Shown here piece by piece: positions 50,173-59,036 of a DNA stretch of 64,000 bases. Origin of the DNA: Halorussus salilacus (GTDB lineage Archaea > Halobacteriota > Halobacteria > Halobacteriales > Haladaptataceae); NCBI RefSeq assembly GCF_024138125.1, contig NZ_CP099993.1, positions 2,852,001-2,916,000 on the forward strand. The letters are read 5' to 3'. How positions within the stretch are numbered: the stretch's first letter is position 1; every line of letters starts with the position of its first letter. The position numbers and the translations under genes were made by a program. The notes under the pieces were generated by a model. The model was not told the DNA's origin, ran no database searches, and saw only the letters and a list, made by a program, of their open reading frames with translations.

Positions 50173-50736
50173 ATGACGACGGTCGACGACCTCTGGTACC
50201 TCGCGACGCGGGCCGAACAGCGGGCCGAGCGGGCCTACCACCGCCTGACCGATTCCCACGACGACTTCCTCGAACGCACCCACCGCCGCCGCGTCTCGCG
50301 GCGGCGGTTCCGCACCCTCGCCGAGCGCATCCGCCAGACTGGGTCGCCCTACGGCGCGCACTCGGTGGTCTACCGGCCCTCGGGCGAACTCCTGCTGGTG
50401 TGGCACGCGGGCGTCGAGATGTGGGTCGTCCCCGGCGGCGGGGTCCACGAGGGCGAGTCGTTCCGCGAGGCCGCCGAGCGCGAACTCGCCGAGGAGGCGG
50501 GGGTCGAGGCCGCCTTCGAGGGGTTGGCGATGCCGATTCGGGTCGCCATCGAGTGCGACGACTACTCGACGTGGGGCGTGCTCCCGCTGTTCGCGGCCCG
50601 GGCCGAGACGACCGCGACGCCCACTGTCGCCGACCCCGACGGCGAGGTGACCGACGCCCGGTGGTTCGACGAACTCCCCGAGAACACCCGCGACCGCGAG
50701 GACCTGCTGGCGTGGCGCGAGCGCGCGCTGGAGTGA
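50173..50736 (+). CDS. Nudix hydrolase
   Basis: A 187-residue diphosphohydrolase of unknown substrate. The Nudix box is visible at residues 89-111: GGVHEGESFREAAERELAEEAGV, with Glu104, Glu107 and Glu108 as metal ligands. The N-terminal 55 residues are an Arg-rich helical leader (RHRRRVSRRRFRTL-like) seen in haloarchaeal Nudix proteins. Start ATG 50173 (MTTVDDLWYLATRA). Confidence 0.92.
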   Translation: MTTVDDLWYLATRAEQRAERAYHRLTDSHDDFLERTHRRRVSRRRFRTLAERIRQTGSPYGAHSVVYRPSGELLLVWHAGVEMWVVPGGGVHEGESFREAAERELAEEAGVEAAFEGLAMPIRVAIECDDYSTWGVLPLFAARAETTATPTVADPDGEVTDARWFDELPENTRDREDLLAWRERALE

Positions 50737-50893
50737 CCGGCGTCGATACAGGGAATCGACCGTCGGCGTCGGACACATGGAGACCGGGGTTTATCCGTGT
50801 GGCACGCGTAGCCGTCTCACCGCGACCGGGCTTCGACTCCGACGTGATGCGGCCGTCCCTCGATACTCGCGGCCGATACCGAACGACACGACC

Positions 50894-51217
50894 ATGAGCG
50901 ACGACACGCCACCGCTTCCGAACGGAGTAGAGATAGAACACGACGAAGCGGCGGGTGTCTACCGCCTCCGACACGATTGGACCTGCGACGAACCGATGAG
51001 CACCGTGGTCGTGGTCGCGCTCGCGTCTGTGTCCGAGACCGACCCGCTGGAGCTCGACCCGCTCCGGGACGTGCTCGACCCCGACGCGCTCGACGAACTC
51101 TTCTCGCCGACTCGCCGGGACGCCGACCGCGACTCCGGCCGGGTCGAGTTCTCGCTGTCGGACCATCGGGTCGTGGTGGACGCGACCGGACACGTCGAGA
51201 TTCGCCCGCGAACGTAG
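50894..51217 (+). CDS. HalOD1 output-domain protein
   Basis: A 107-residue protein that is almost wholly a HalOD1 domain, a haloarchaeal output domain of unknown activity: YRLRHDWTCDEPMSTVVVVALASVSETDPLELDPLRDVLDPDALDELFSP and ESVEFSLSDHRVVVDATGHVEI. It starts MSDDTPPLPNGVEIEHD. It is alone, without a response-regulator receiver. Confidence 0.85.
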   Translation: MSDDTPPLPNGVEIEHDEAAGVYRLRHDWTCDEPMSTVVVVALASVSETDPLELDPLRDVLDPDALDELFSPTRRDADRDSGRVEFSLSDHRVVVDATGHVEIRPRT

Positions 51218-51228
51218 TCCGAGACCCG

Positions 51229-52101
51229 TCAGCCGTGCGAGACGCCGTCGCGCTCCTCGGCCTTGAGTCGCCGGAGCGCCGCTCGCGCGTTGCTCGCGTC
51301 GTAGCCGAACAGCACGTCCTCGGCGTAGGCGTCGGCGACCTCCGCCGCGTGGATGAGGGCGTCCACGTCCACGTCGACCGCGTAGAGTTCGACGCTGAAC
51401 GGCGCGTCGAGCGCGTCCTCGAATCCGCTGGCGATGACCTCCAGCCAGTAGGTGGTGGAGTAGGCCATGTCGTACAGCGGGACCACGAACTCGTCGACGT
51501 ACTCGGCGAGGGCGTCGAGGTCGAGTCCGGCCCGCTCGTAGAGGTGGCCGGGGTACGGGTCGGGGTAGAGCGTGAGGGAGGTCGTTCCGGGAATCCGGTC
51601 GGCGGCCTCGGCGACGAACTCGGTGATGACCTCGGCGCGCCACGCGAAGCGGTCGTCGTGCTCGCTGGCTCGCGTGCCTTGTCCGCTCGACTCTTCGGCG
51701 GAGCGTTGCTCCGCCCACGCTTCGAACCGCTCGGTACAACGCTCGCAGTGACAGTACTCCGCGCGCGGGAAGCCCACGTCGTCGAGTCGCACGTCGGGGT
51801 TGACCTCGGCGCAGTCGGCGACGATTTCGAGGACTCCCTCGCGGTAGTCCTCGCGGGTCGGGCAGACGTACGCCCAGTCGAAGTACTTCACGTCGCGGGT
51901 GGCGCGCTCGCCCGACTCCGAGACCGGCGCGAGTTCGGGGTTGGCCTCGACCGCGGCGTTGTCGCCGAAACACGACACCATGTTCACCCCCGACTCGACG
52001 GGGTCGGCCGCCCGGCCGGTCACGTCCTTGACCTCGTAGAAGCCCCGGTCGAACTCCGGCCACGCCAGTTCCTCCTCGTTGCGCGTGACGACGCCGTACA
52101 T
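51229..52101 (-). CDS. Putative glycoside-hydrolase-like TIM-barrel protein
   Basis: A 290-residue protein that I can only tentatively place. NPDVRLDDVGFPRAEYCHCERCTERFEAWAEQ has the Asp and Cys pattern seen in some uncharacterised glycoside-hydrolase-like barrels (YCHCERC). A short insert around EQRSAEESSGQGTRASEHDDRF covers a short inverted repeat (51694-51712). No signal peptide is seen. Confidence 0.5.
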   Translation of the reverse strand: MYGVVTRNEEELAWPEFDRGFYEVKDVTGRAADPVESGVNMVSCFGDNAAVEANPELAPVSESGERATRDVKYFDWAYVCPTREDYREGVLEIVADCAEVNPDVRLDDVGFPRAEYCHCERCTERFEAWAEQRSAEESSGQGTRASEHDDRFAWRAEVITEFVAEAADRIPGTTSLTLYPDPYPGHLYERAGLDLDALAEYVDEFVVPLYDMAYSTTYWLEVIASGFEDALDAPFSVELYAVDVDVDALIHAAEVADAYAEDVLFGYDASNARAALRRLKAEERDGVSHG

Positions 52102-52167
52102 ACCGCCCGGTTGGTCGGCCGACCGGGTAAGTCGTTCGCTCCGCGGTTCGAGGTCGGGGACGACCGG

Positions 52168-52962
52168 TCAGTCGTCCTCCGAGCCCCCATCTTCGCCGTC
52201 TTCGCCGTCCTCGTCTCCGTCGTCCTCGCCGTCTGCGTCGTCCTCGCCGTCTCCGTCGGACTCCCCGTCGTCGCTCTGCTCGGCAGCGTCCTCGGAGACC
52301 GACTCGACCGACCAGTCGTTGGCTTCGCCGTCGATGACCAGCGCCTCGCCGACGGTGCCGTTCTCGACGTCGATATCGGGTCGGTCCTCGCCCGCGGTCG
52401 GCGAGAAGTCCTCGGGGTCCTCGGCTTCGGAGCCGAGCGACGCGTTCTCCTCCATCGTCGCCGCGTCGACGACTATCGTGTCGATGACCACGCCCGAGAC
52501 GGTCTGGTTCTGCGTCCACTGGCGGTCGATGGTCCGGTCCCGGACGTCGGGGTCGAAGAACTCCCCGCCCGGCACGTCGAGGACCGACCTGTTGCGCACG
52601 ACCAGCGTCTTTGCGGTCACGTTCTGGAGTCGCCCGCGGTCGATGACGAACTCGCCGACCGTCACGTTCTCGAGCGTGACGTTCTCGCGGGTCCCCTCGG
52701 GCGTGGTCGCGTTCCGGATGCGGACCTCCTCGACCGTCGCGTTCTGGACCGTCGAGTCCCGGAGCAACCACGTACTTATCGTCACGTTGTCGATGGACAC
52801 TTCGTAGTCCTGTGCCGCGTTCCGCGGCGCGTCGTCGGCGTCTGCGTCGGTTACCGCGTGGTCGAGACCCGCGACCGAGTCGCCGACGCCCGCGACCACC
52901 CCGACCCCCGCGAGCGCGACCGCCACGGACAGGGCGATGGCGAGGAGTGCTCTCGTGTTCAT
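52168..52962 (-). CDS. Secreted, sequon-rich acidic surface protein
   Basis: A 264-residue protein with an N-terminal hydrophobic signal (MNTRALLAIALSVAVALAGVGVVAG), a mature region of short repeated strands with many N-x-S/T sequons (NVTIST, NATVEE, NATTPE, NVTLEN, NVTVGE, NVTAKT, NRS, NQT), and an extreme Asp/Glu/Gly tail with runs such as GDGEDDADGEDDGDEDGE. Probably N-glycosylated at the surface. Start 52962, not the upstream ATG, since the signal begins there. Confidence 0.7.
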   Translation of the reverse strand: MNTRALLAIALSVAVALAGVGVVAGVGDSVAGLDHAVTDADADDAPRNAAQDYEVSIDNVTISTWLLRDSTVQNATVEEVRIRNATTPEGTRENVTLENVTVGEFVIDRGRLQNVTAKTLVVRNRSVLDVPGGEFFDPDVRDRTIDRQWTQNQTVSGVVIDTIVVDAATMEENASLGSEAEDPEDFSPTAGEDRPDIDVENGTVGEALVIDGEANDWSVESVSEDAAEQSDDGESDGDGEDDADGEDDGDEDGEDGEDGGSEDD

Positions 52963-53057
52963 TCCCCCGGAACGTACTTCCACACGAAAGATAAACGAAG
53001 CCGACCGTTCCGACAGTTCACCGAGGTAACACCGCGTTTCGGCCGGGTAGACCCCGC

Positions 53058-53519
53058 TTATTCGACGCTGATGTGGGCGGCGATGTCGTCGCGCACGATG
53101 GTCTCGCAGTACTCACACCGCACGCCGTCTGCGAGCACGTCGAACTTGGTCTCGACGGGTTCGTCGGCGTTCGTGATACAGTTGTGGTTCGGACACGACA
53201 GCACGCCGACCACCCGGTCGGGGCGTTCGAGGTGCTGTTTCTCGGCGACCTCGTACTCGCGGATGATGTTGATGGTCGACTCGGGCGCGATGAGCGACAG
53301 CACGTCCACCTCGTCCTGACTCAGTTCGCGGCCCTCGACCTTCACGATGTCCTTGTGGCTCATCCGGTCGCTGGGGACGTTCATCCCCACGCTGACGGTC
53401 TCGTCGCCCGACCCGTCGATGCCGAGGATGGCGAGGACGTTGAGCGCCTGTCCAGCGCGGATGTGGTCGATGACGGTGCCGTTTCGAATCTTACTGACGC
53501 GGAGTTCGTGGTCGCTCAT
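53058..53519 (-). CDS. pyrI: Aspartate carbamoyltransferase regulatory chain
   Basis: A 153-residue zinc-binding regulatory subunit that binds CTP/ATP and tunes the catalytic subunit. [28 protein letters not shown] is the allosteric domain and [18 protein letters not shown] plus CEYC the zinc domain. It overlaps pyrB by four bases. Confidence 0.96.
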   Translation of the reverse strand: MSDHELRVSKIRNGTVIDHIRAGQALNVLAILGIDGSGDETVSVGMNVPSDRMSHKDIVKVEGRELSQDEVDVLSLIAPESTINIIREYEVAEKQHLERPDRVVGVLSCPNHNCITNADEPVETKFDVLADGVRCEYCETIVRDDIAAHISVE

Positions 53520-54430
53520 TCCTGGGCCTCCAGCATGAGGTCGAGCAGTGCCATCCGGACGGGGACGCCGTTGTGGGCCTGCTCGAAGTAGTTCGCGTAC
53601 TCGGTGTCGTCGACCTCTGGCGCAATCTCGTCGACTCGCGGGAGCGGGTGCATCACGGTGAGGTCGTCGCTGGCGTCTTCGAGCGTTTCGAGGTCGATGC
53701 CGTACTCGCCCGCGATTTCCTGGTACTCGTTCTCGTCGGGGAACCGCTCGCGCTGAATGCGCGTGACGTACAGCACGTCCAGCGACGGCAGGACGGCTTC
53801 GAGGTCGGTGTGTTCCCGGACGTTCGCGCCCGACTCGTGGAGGTCGTACCGGACGCTCCGCGGAAGCTTCAGGCTCTCGGGGCTCACGAAGTGCTGGTCG
53901 GCGTCGAAGTTGGTCAGCGCGTGGGCCAGCGAGTGGACCGTCCGGCCGTACTTCAGGTCGCCCATGATACCGACGGTGAGGTCGTCGAGTCCGGCCGCCT
54001 CCCGGATGGTGTAGAGGTCGAGCAGGGTCTGGGTCGGGTGGTGGCCCGCGCCGTCTCCGGCGTTGAGCAGGGGCACGTCCACGAAGTCGCCGACCATCTT
54101 GGCCGCGCCCTGACTCGGGTGGCGCAGGACGAGCGCGTCGGCGTACCCCTCCACCACGCGGGCGGTGTCGGCGAGGCTCTCGCCCTTCTTGACCGACGAG
54201 GACTCGACCGATCCCATGTCGACGGTGTCGCCCCCGAGTCGCTTGATGGCGGTCTCGAAGCTCATCTTGGTCCGGGTGCTCGGCTCGAAGAAGCAGAGAC
54301 CGAGCAACGCCGTCGGGTGGCGGTCGGCGAACGCGGCCGGGTCGGCGTCGATCTCGGCCGCCCGGTCGAGGACTTCCTCGATGTCCTCCCGGGAGAGCTG
54401 TTTCGTGGTCACGAGGTGGTCGTGGCGCAT
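53516..54430 (-). CDS. pyrB: Aspartate carbamoyltransferase catalytic chain
   Basis: A 304-residue enzyme that makes carbamoyl aspartate from carbamoyl phosphate and aspartate, the first committed step of pyrimidine synthesis. [22 protein letters not shown] binds carbamoyl phosphate, [18 protein letters not shown] is the substrate loop, and [16 protein letters not shown] the aspartate site. It starts [12 protein letters not shown] at 54430. The gene is divergent from cutA across a repeat-rich gap. Confidence 0.96.
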   Translation of the reverse strand: MRHDHLVTTKQLSREDIEEVLDRAAEIDADPAAFADRHPTALLGLCFFEPSTRTKMSFETAIKRLGGDTVDMGSVESSSVKKGESLADTARVVEGYADALVLRHPSQGAAKMVGDFVDVPLLNAGDGAGHHPTQTLLDLYTIREAAGLDDLTVGIMGDLKYGRTVHSLAHALTNFDADQHFVSPESLKLPRSVRYDLHESGANVREHTDLEAVLPSLDVLYVTRIQRERFPDENEYQEIAGEYGIDLETLEDASDDLTVMHPLPRVDEIAPEVDDTEYANYFEQAHNGVPVRMALLDLMLEAQE

Positions 54431-54516
54431 CGGTTCAGTATGGGTGGGGGAACGTTCTTGAATCTCTCGGAGTGCGGTCGGGACTCGATGTGCACGTACG
54501 TGGTACAATTCGGTCT

Positions 54517-54582
54517 CTGGAGTGCGGTGGTGCGGGCTCCGGAGTGCGGTGGTGCGGGCTCCGGAGTGCGGTGGTGCGGGCC
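54517..54582 (+). repeat. 22-bp tandem repeat upstream of cutA
   Basis: Three units, close to CCGGAGTGCGGTGGTGCGGG plus two bases, lie in the pyrB-cutA gap (54431-54782), which otherwise holds no gene I can see. Confidence 0.9.
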
Positions 54583-54710
54583 CCGGAGGGACCACCGCCG
54601 ACGCGCTCGCCGGGCGAACGTTCAAGTACCGGGACGGGACCAACTCGGGGTGGACGCTCTGTATCGGTTCCCCGACCGGTCTCGGCCGAGGGGACCACCA
54701 GTCCGAGTAG

Positions 54711-54745
54711 CCCGCGAGACGCGCCCGCCGGGCGCGTCTCGCGGG
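54711..54745. repeat. 16-bp perfect hairpin just upstream of the cutA promoter
   Basis: Arms CCCGCGAGACGCGCCC and exact complement with loop GCC, ending 5 bases before the TATA-like CCTATTTGG that would serve cutA. Confidence 0.85.
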
Positions 54746-54782
54746 CCGAGCCTATTTGGCCGACCCGCGAGTAGCACCGGGT

Positions 54783-55085
54783 GTGCCGACCGCCTACATC
54801 ACCGCGCCGCCCGACGAGGCGGCCGACATCGCCGAACTGCTCGTCGAGGAGCGCCTCGCGGCCTGCGTCAATCGCTTCCCCTGCTCGTCCGTCTACCGGT
54901 GGGACGGCGAGGTCCACCGCGACGACGAGGTGGTCCTGCTGGCGAAGACCACCGAGGGGGCCTACGACCGGCTCGTCGAACGGGTCGAGGAGAGCCATCC
55001 CTACGACGTGCCCTGCATCGAGCGCTTCGAGGAGTTCGACGCGCTCGACTCCTTCGGCGAGTGGCGGGAGGACGCGGTCGAGTGA
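54783..55085 (+). CDS. cutA: CutA1-type divalent cation tolerance protein
   Basis: A 100-residue ferredoxin-like trimer subunit. AYITAPPDEAADIAELLVEERLAACVNRFP, then SVYRWDGEVHRDDEVVLLAKT and HPYDVPCI match CutA1. It starts at the GTG 54783 (MPTAYITAPP) with CCTATTTGG about 30 bases ahead, giving a leaderless mRNA. Function in copper tolerance is inferred from bacteria. Confidence 0.88.
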   Translation: MPTAYITAPPDEAADIAELLVEERLAACVNRFPCSSVYRWDGEVHRDDEVVLLAKTTEGAYDRLVERVEESHPYDVPCIERFEEFDALDSFGEWREDAVE

Positions 55086-55115
55086 GGCGGGAATGGCGAC
55101 TGTTCGATCTGATGG

Positions 55116-55160
55116 AACGTCGAGAGGGTCTAGCGTGGTGAACGTCGAGAGGGTCTAGCG
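55116..55160. repeat. Direct repeat of Family 2 tail end
   Basis: AACGTCGAGAGGGTCTAGCG occurs at 55116-55135 and 55141-55160. The second copy runs into the tail of Family 2 copy 2c, so the element end appears duplicated. Confidence 0.7.
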
Positions 55161-55323
55161 ACTCCCGGTACCGAGGGGGACCGCACGGCACCGCGACCGC
55201 AGGCCACACGCCTCCCCAACCGATTGCGGTCCTCGGTCGGTCGCTCCCTCCGGTCGCTCCCTTCTGCGGTCCTCATCCCTCGCGCGCTGATGGCGCGAGA
55301 TGAACTCGCGCCAGCGCGCGCCG
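55151..55323 (-). ncRNA. Family 2 structured element, copy 2c
   Basis: A 173-base copy. Hairpin TGGCGCGAG/CTCGCGCCA with loop TTCAT, outer CGCGCGCT/AGCGCGCG, GCGCGAGGGATGAG, GGTTGGGGAGG-GTGTGGCCTGCGGTCGCGG, and a tail with GGTACCGGGAGTCGCTAG. It lies between the convergent cutA and HAD phosphatase genes and fills most of the 307-base gap. Confidence 0.6.
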
Positions 55324-55392
55324 AGGTGGGAACGTCGGTCGTGTCGAAAACGGTAGCTGTCGGTCGTGTGGAAAACGATAGGGGCACCCCCG

Positions 55393-56058
55393 TCACCGAA
55401 GGTCGTCCAGCACCGAGAGCGTCCCCGCCGAATACGACTCCTCCAGCACGACGTCGGCGGCCCGCTTGGCTTTCTCGTCGGCGTTCGCGACCGCGTACGA
55501 CTCCCCGGCGACGCCGAAAGTCGAGACGTCGTTCTCCGAGTCGCCGATGGCGACGAACTCCTCGGGGTCGCGGTCGAGGAGCCGCGCGACCGACCTCAGT
55601 CCCCGGCCCTTCGCGACGCCGGGCGACTTGACGTGGTAGGCGAAGCCGGTGTCCACCACCTCCAGTCCGTGTTCGGACGCGAGCTCTTCGAGCGGACCGA
55701 GGGGCTGGTCGCGCGCGACCGCGACCTCGGTCTCGCGCCACCGGTTGGTGAGGTCGGCGGGGCCCCACCCGAGGTCGTGGCCCGCCTCGACGTACGCCTC
55801 GGCGACCCGCCGGGCGGCCTCGCCGTCGCCGTTCCGGGTCACCTCCCCGCGCGCGAGGACGATGCCGCCGTTCTCGGCGATGACGTTCTGCTCTACGTAC
55901 AGGAAGTGACACAGCGCGACCGGGTAGGGGAACGCCTTCCCGGTCGCGACGACCACCGGGGCGTCCCACGCCGGGAGCACGTCGAAGAAGCGCGGGTCGA
56001 TGGAGTCGTCCGGCCGGGTCATCGTGCCGTCGATGTCGAGGACGAGCGGCGGGGTCAT
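55393..56058 (-). CDS. Phosphoglycolate phosphatase (archaeal HAD)
   Basis: A 221-residue HAD-superfamily phosphatase, Cof-type subclass IIB. VLDIDGTMT holds the nucleophile Asp8 and acid/base Asp10, Lys143-like KSPGVAKGRGL and the metal-binding GDSENDVSTFGVAG follow. Archaeal homologues (TA0175-like) dephosphorylate phosphoglycolate. A general sugar-phosphate activity is possible. Start MTPPLVLDID at 56058. Confidence 0.88.
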   Translation of the reverse strand: MTPPLVLDIDGTMTRPDDSIDPRFFDVLPAWDAPVVVATGKAFPYPVALCHFLYVEQNVIAENGGIVLARGEVTRNGDGEAARRVAEAYVEAGHDLGWGPADLTNRWRETEVAVARDQPLGPLEELASEHGLEVVDTGFAYHVKSPGVAKGRGLRSVARLLDRDPEEFVAIGDSENDVSTFGVAGESYAVANADEKAKRAADVVLEESYSAGTLSVLDDLR

Positions 56059-56110
56059 GGCTCACCGAAGGCGGGTCGGCCACTAAAACCGGTCGGACCG
56101 AGGGGCCGAC

Positions 56111-57652
56111 TCACTCGTCGCCCCCGTCGCGCGCCCAGTCGCGCGAGCGCTCGACCGCCTCCCGCCAGCGGTCGTGCTTCGCGTCGACCTCCGACTCGGT
56201 CATCTCCGGGACGAACTCGCGGTCGACCCGCCAGTTGGCCCGGAGCCGTTCGAGGTCGTCCCAGTAGCCGACCGCGAGCCCCGCGGCGTAGGCCGCCCCG
56301 AGCGCAGTGGTCTCGTCGACCTCGGGCCTGACGATGTCGGTACCGACGACGTCGGCCTGGAGCTGACACAGGAAGTTGTTCTTGACCGCGCCGCCGTCGA
56401 CCTTCAGGTCGGTCAGTTCGATGCCCGAGTCGGCGACCATCGCTTCGGCCACGTCGCGGGTCTGGTACGCGATGGCTTCGAGGGTGGCCCGGACGAGGTG
56501 CTCGCGGCGGGTGCCCCGCGTCAGCCCGACGATTGTGCCCCGGGCGCGGGGGTCCCAGTGGGGCGCGCCGAGGCCGGTGAACGCCGGGACCACGTAGACG
56601 CCGTCGGTCGAGTCGACGCTCCGGGCCAGCGTCTCGGTCTCGCTCGGGTCGGAGACGAGCGAGACGTCTTCGAGCCACTGGATTGCCGCGCCGGTCGCGA
56701 AGATGGAGCCTTCGAGGGCGTACCGGACCGGTTCGCCCGACCGCTGGAAGCCGACGGTGGTGAGCAGGCCGTGGTCGCTCTCGACGGCCTCCTTGCCCGT
56801 GTTCATCAGGAAGAAGCTCCCCGTCCCGTAGGTGTTCTTGGCGTCGCCCGGGTCGAAGCAGGTCTGGCCGAACAGCGCGGCCTGCTGGTCGCCGAGCGCC
56901 CCCGCGACCGGGACCGCCGCGCCGAGGAACCCCTCGGGGTCGGTGGTGCCGTAGTAGTCCTCGTCGCTTGAGGGCCGGACCTCCGGGAGGCAGGCCCGCG
57001 GTACGTCGAACTCCGCGAGCAGGTCGTCGTCCCACGCCAGTTCGTGGATGTCGAACAGCAGGGTCCGGGAGGCGTTGGTCACGTCGGTGACGTGCTCGCC
57101 GGTGAGGTTGTATATCAGCCACGAGTCCATCGTTCCGAACAGGATTTCGCCGTCTTCGGCGCGCTCGCGGAGGTCGGCCGGTCGCGCGCGCTGAGTCTTG
57201 ATGGGGTCGGCGTTCTCCAGCAACCACTCGGCCTTGGTCGCCGAGAAGTAGGCGTCGGGCTGGAGGCCGGTCTTCGCGCGAATCTCGTCGGCCTTGCCCG
57301 TCTCCTCCAGTTCCTCGACGCGGTCGGTCGTCCGGCGGTCCTGCCAGACGATGGCGTCGTGAACCGGCCTGCCGGTGTCGGCGTCCCACAGCAGGGTGGT
57401 CTCGCGCTGGTTCGTCACGCCGATAGCCGCGAGTCGGTCGGCAGGAATATCCGCCGCGTCGAGAGCCTCGCCGACGACCGACTCGACGTTCTCCCAGATT
57501 TCGAGGGGGTCGTGTTCGACCCACCCGGCTTTGGGGTACTTCTGCTCGTGGGTCTCGTAGGCGTTGGCGACGACCGCACCGTCGCGGTCGAACACCATGA
57601 ATCGGGTACCGGTGGTCCCCTGGTCGATGGCACCGACGTAGCTCTCGGTCAT
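56111..57652 (-). CDS. glpK: Glycerol kinase
   Basis: A 513-residue FGGY-family kinase that phosphorylates glycerol to glycerol-3-phosphate. YVGAIDQGTTGTRFMVFDRDG, VTNQRETTLLWDADTGRPVHDAIVWQDRRT, NTYGTGSFFLMNTG and DGGAVKNNFLCQLQADVVGTD are the family markers. Haloarchaea often grow on glycerol. It is separated from glpABC by one gene, and on the opposite strand. Confidence 0.96.
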   Translation of the reverse strand: MTESYVGAIDQGTTGTRFMVFDRDGAVVANAYETHEQKYPKAGWVEHDPLEIWENVESVVGEALDAADIPADRLAAIGVTNQRETTLLWDADTGRPVHDAIVWQDRRTTDRVEELEETGKADEIRAKTGLQPDAYFSATKAEWLLENADPIKTQRARPADLRERAEDGEILFGTMDSWLIYNLTGEHVTDVTNASRTLLFDIHELAWDDDLLAEFDVPRACLPEVRPSSDEDYYGTTDPEGFLGAAVPVAGALGDQQAALFGQTCFDPGDAKNTYGTGSFFLMNTGKEAVESDHGLLTTVGFQRSGEPVRYALEGSIFATGAAIQWLEDVSLVSDPSETETLARSVDSTDGVYVVPAFTGLGAPHWDPRARGTIVGLTRGTRREHLVRATLEAIAYQTRDVAEAMVADSGIELTDLKVDGGAVKNNFLCQLQADVVGTDIVRPEVDETTALGAAYAAGLAVGYWDDLERLRANWRVDREFVPEMTESEVDAKHDRWREAVERSRDWARDGGDE

Positions 57653-57716
57653 GCATGCTGGTGTGTCGTCGGACGTGATAACGATGGGTGTCGGGTCGGT
57701 CGCTCGGAACGACTCG

Positions 57717-58925
57717 TCAGCTCCGCTCGATGGCGTAGACCGCCCCGTCCTCGCCGTTCACGAGCTGTCCCGAGAGCGACGCCAACGAGAACGAATCGTC
57801 GTACTCCTCCTCGAAGTGGGGCTCGCCCGTCTTCTGGTCGATGCCGTAGAGGGTCCCACGCTCGTCGACGACCCACACCGTCTGCTCGACCGTTACCGGT
57901 GTGACTCGGCTTTCCCCCGAGAGTCTGGCCTCCCACTGGGTATCGCCGGTTTCGGGATCGAGACCGATGACCCAGCCCGCTTCCGTGCCCAAGACCACTG
58001 CGTTCGTCCCCACGCTCGGACGGGTGTTCGGTTCGTACGAGATATCCGGACCCCACAGTTTGGACTCGGCCGCCATATCGTACGCCAGCGGCGGGTCACC
58101 TGCGGTGTAGAGCATATCGTCGGTCTGTACGACTCCGCCGAATCCCGTGTTCCAGTCGAACGTCTCGACCAGTTCGCCCGACGACGCCGATACGACGTAC
58201 GTTTCGAACACGCCCACGGCGTAGATTCGTTGCTCGGTTGTGGCGATTCCGACGAGGTGTCCCTCCATTTCGTCGAGCTCCCAGACGGTCTCGCCCGACT
58301 CGGCATCCAACGCCCGGACTATCGGTTCCTGTTCGTCTCCGCTCCCGTCGGCGTCGCTTCCGAACACGACGAGTCCGTCGTGAACCGCCACGTAGTCCAT
58401 CTTGGTCCGTGTGCCGTCGTCTCGGGTCTCGTGAGTCCACTGTTCGTCTCCGGTGTCGGCATCGAGCGCGAACAACTCGGCGTTGTCGGCTTCGTCACCC
58501 GATGCCGACGCGCCGACGAAGACCATCGAGTCGGTGGCCGCGAGCGAGGTTTCGATGTTCAGTAGCATGTACTGCTCCGGAACCGCGCTGGTGGACCACT
58601 CCGATGTCCCGTCGCTCGCGTATCGTCGGAGCTCGTTCCCGTACGACGCGGTGTAAAGCGAGTCGCCCCTGACGGCGAGGCTGTGACCGCTGAACGACCA
58701 CTGTTCGGACAGGTCGATACCGGCATTCCGGTCGTCGTCCGTCTCGTCCGTTTCCGTCGTCTCGTCGGTTTCCGCTGTCTGGGTGGGTCCGCTCGTCGTT
58801 TCCGACGATGATTGCGTTGTCGATTCCTCGGTCGTCTGGGTCGACTGGTCCTCATCGCTGGTCAACCGCAGACACCCGCCGGTCAACCCGATTCCCGAGA
58901 GTGCCAGTACCTCCCGTCTTCTCAT
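57717..58925 (-). CDS. PQQ-binding-like beta-propeller lipoprotein
   Basis: A 402-residue exported protein. MRRREVLALSGIGLTGGCLRL is a Tat-type signal with lipobox TGGC; a Thr/Ser-rich linker follows (TTQTTEESTTQSSSETTSG-like), then repeated blades ending in LDPETGDTQW, LDADTGDEQW, LDAESGETVW, IDQKTGEPHF. It probably folds as a PQQ/outer-membrane-assembly-type propeller, perhaps binding a ligand. The start at 58925 is preferred over 58931 since the TATA-like TATATTTG lies about 27 bases ahead. Confidence 0.83.
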   Translation of the reverse strand: MRRREVLALSGIGLTGGCLRLTSDEDQSTQTTEESTTQSSSETTSGPTQTAETDETTETDETDDDRNAGIDLSEQWSFSGHSLAVRGDSLYTASYGNELRRYASDGTSEWSTSAVPEQYMLLNIETSLAATDSMVFVGASASGDEADNAELFALDADTGDEQWTHETRDDGTRTKMDYVAVHDGLVVFGSDADGSGDEQEPIVRALDAESGETVWELDEMEGHLVGIATTEQRIYAVGVFETYVVSASSGELVETFDWNTGFGGVVQTDDMLYTAGDPPLAYDMAAESKLWGPDISYEPNTRPSVGTNAVVLGTEAGWVIGLDPETGDTQWEARLSGESRVTPVTVEQTVWVVDERGTLYGIDQKTGEPHFEEEYDDSFSLASLSGQLVNGEDGAVYAIERS

Positions 58926-59036
58926 GACCACCGGTTCGAAACCCCCTCAAATATAGATGCGTGATGTCCCGCCAGCGCCGAGATGTATCGAGAGGCAACG
59001 CCACACTCAAGTCCACGGCGACCAACCTCACACCGA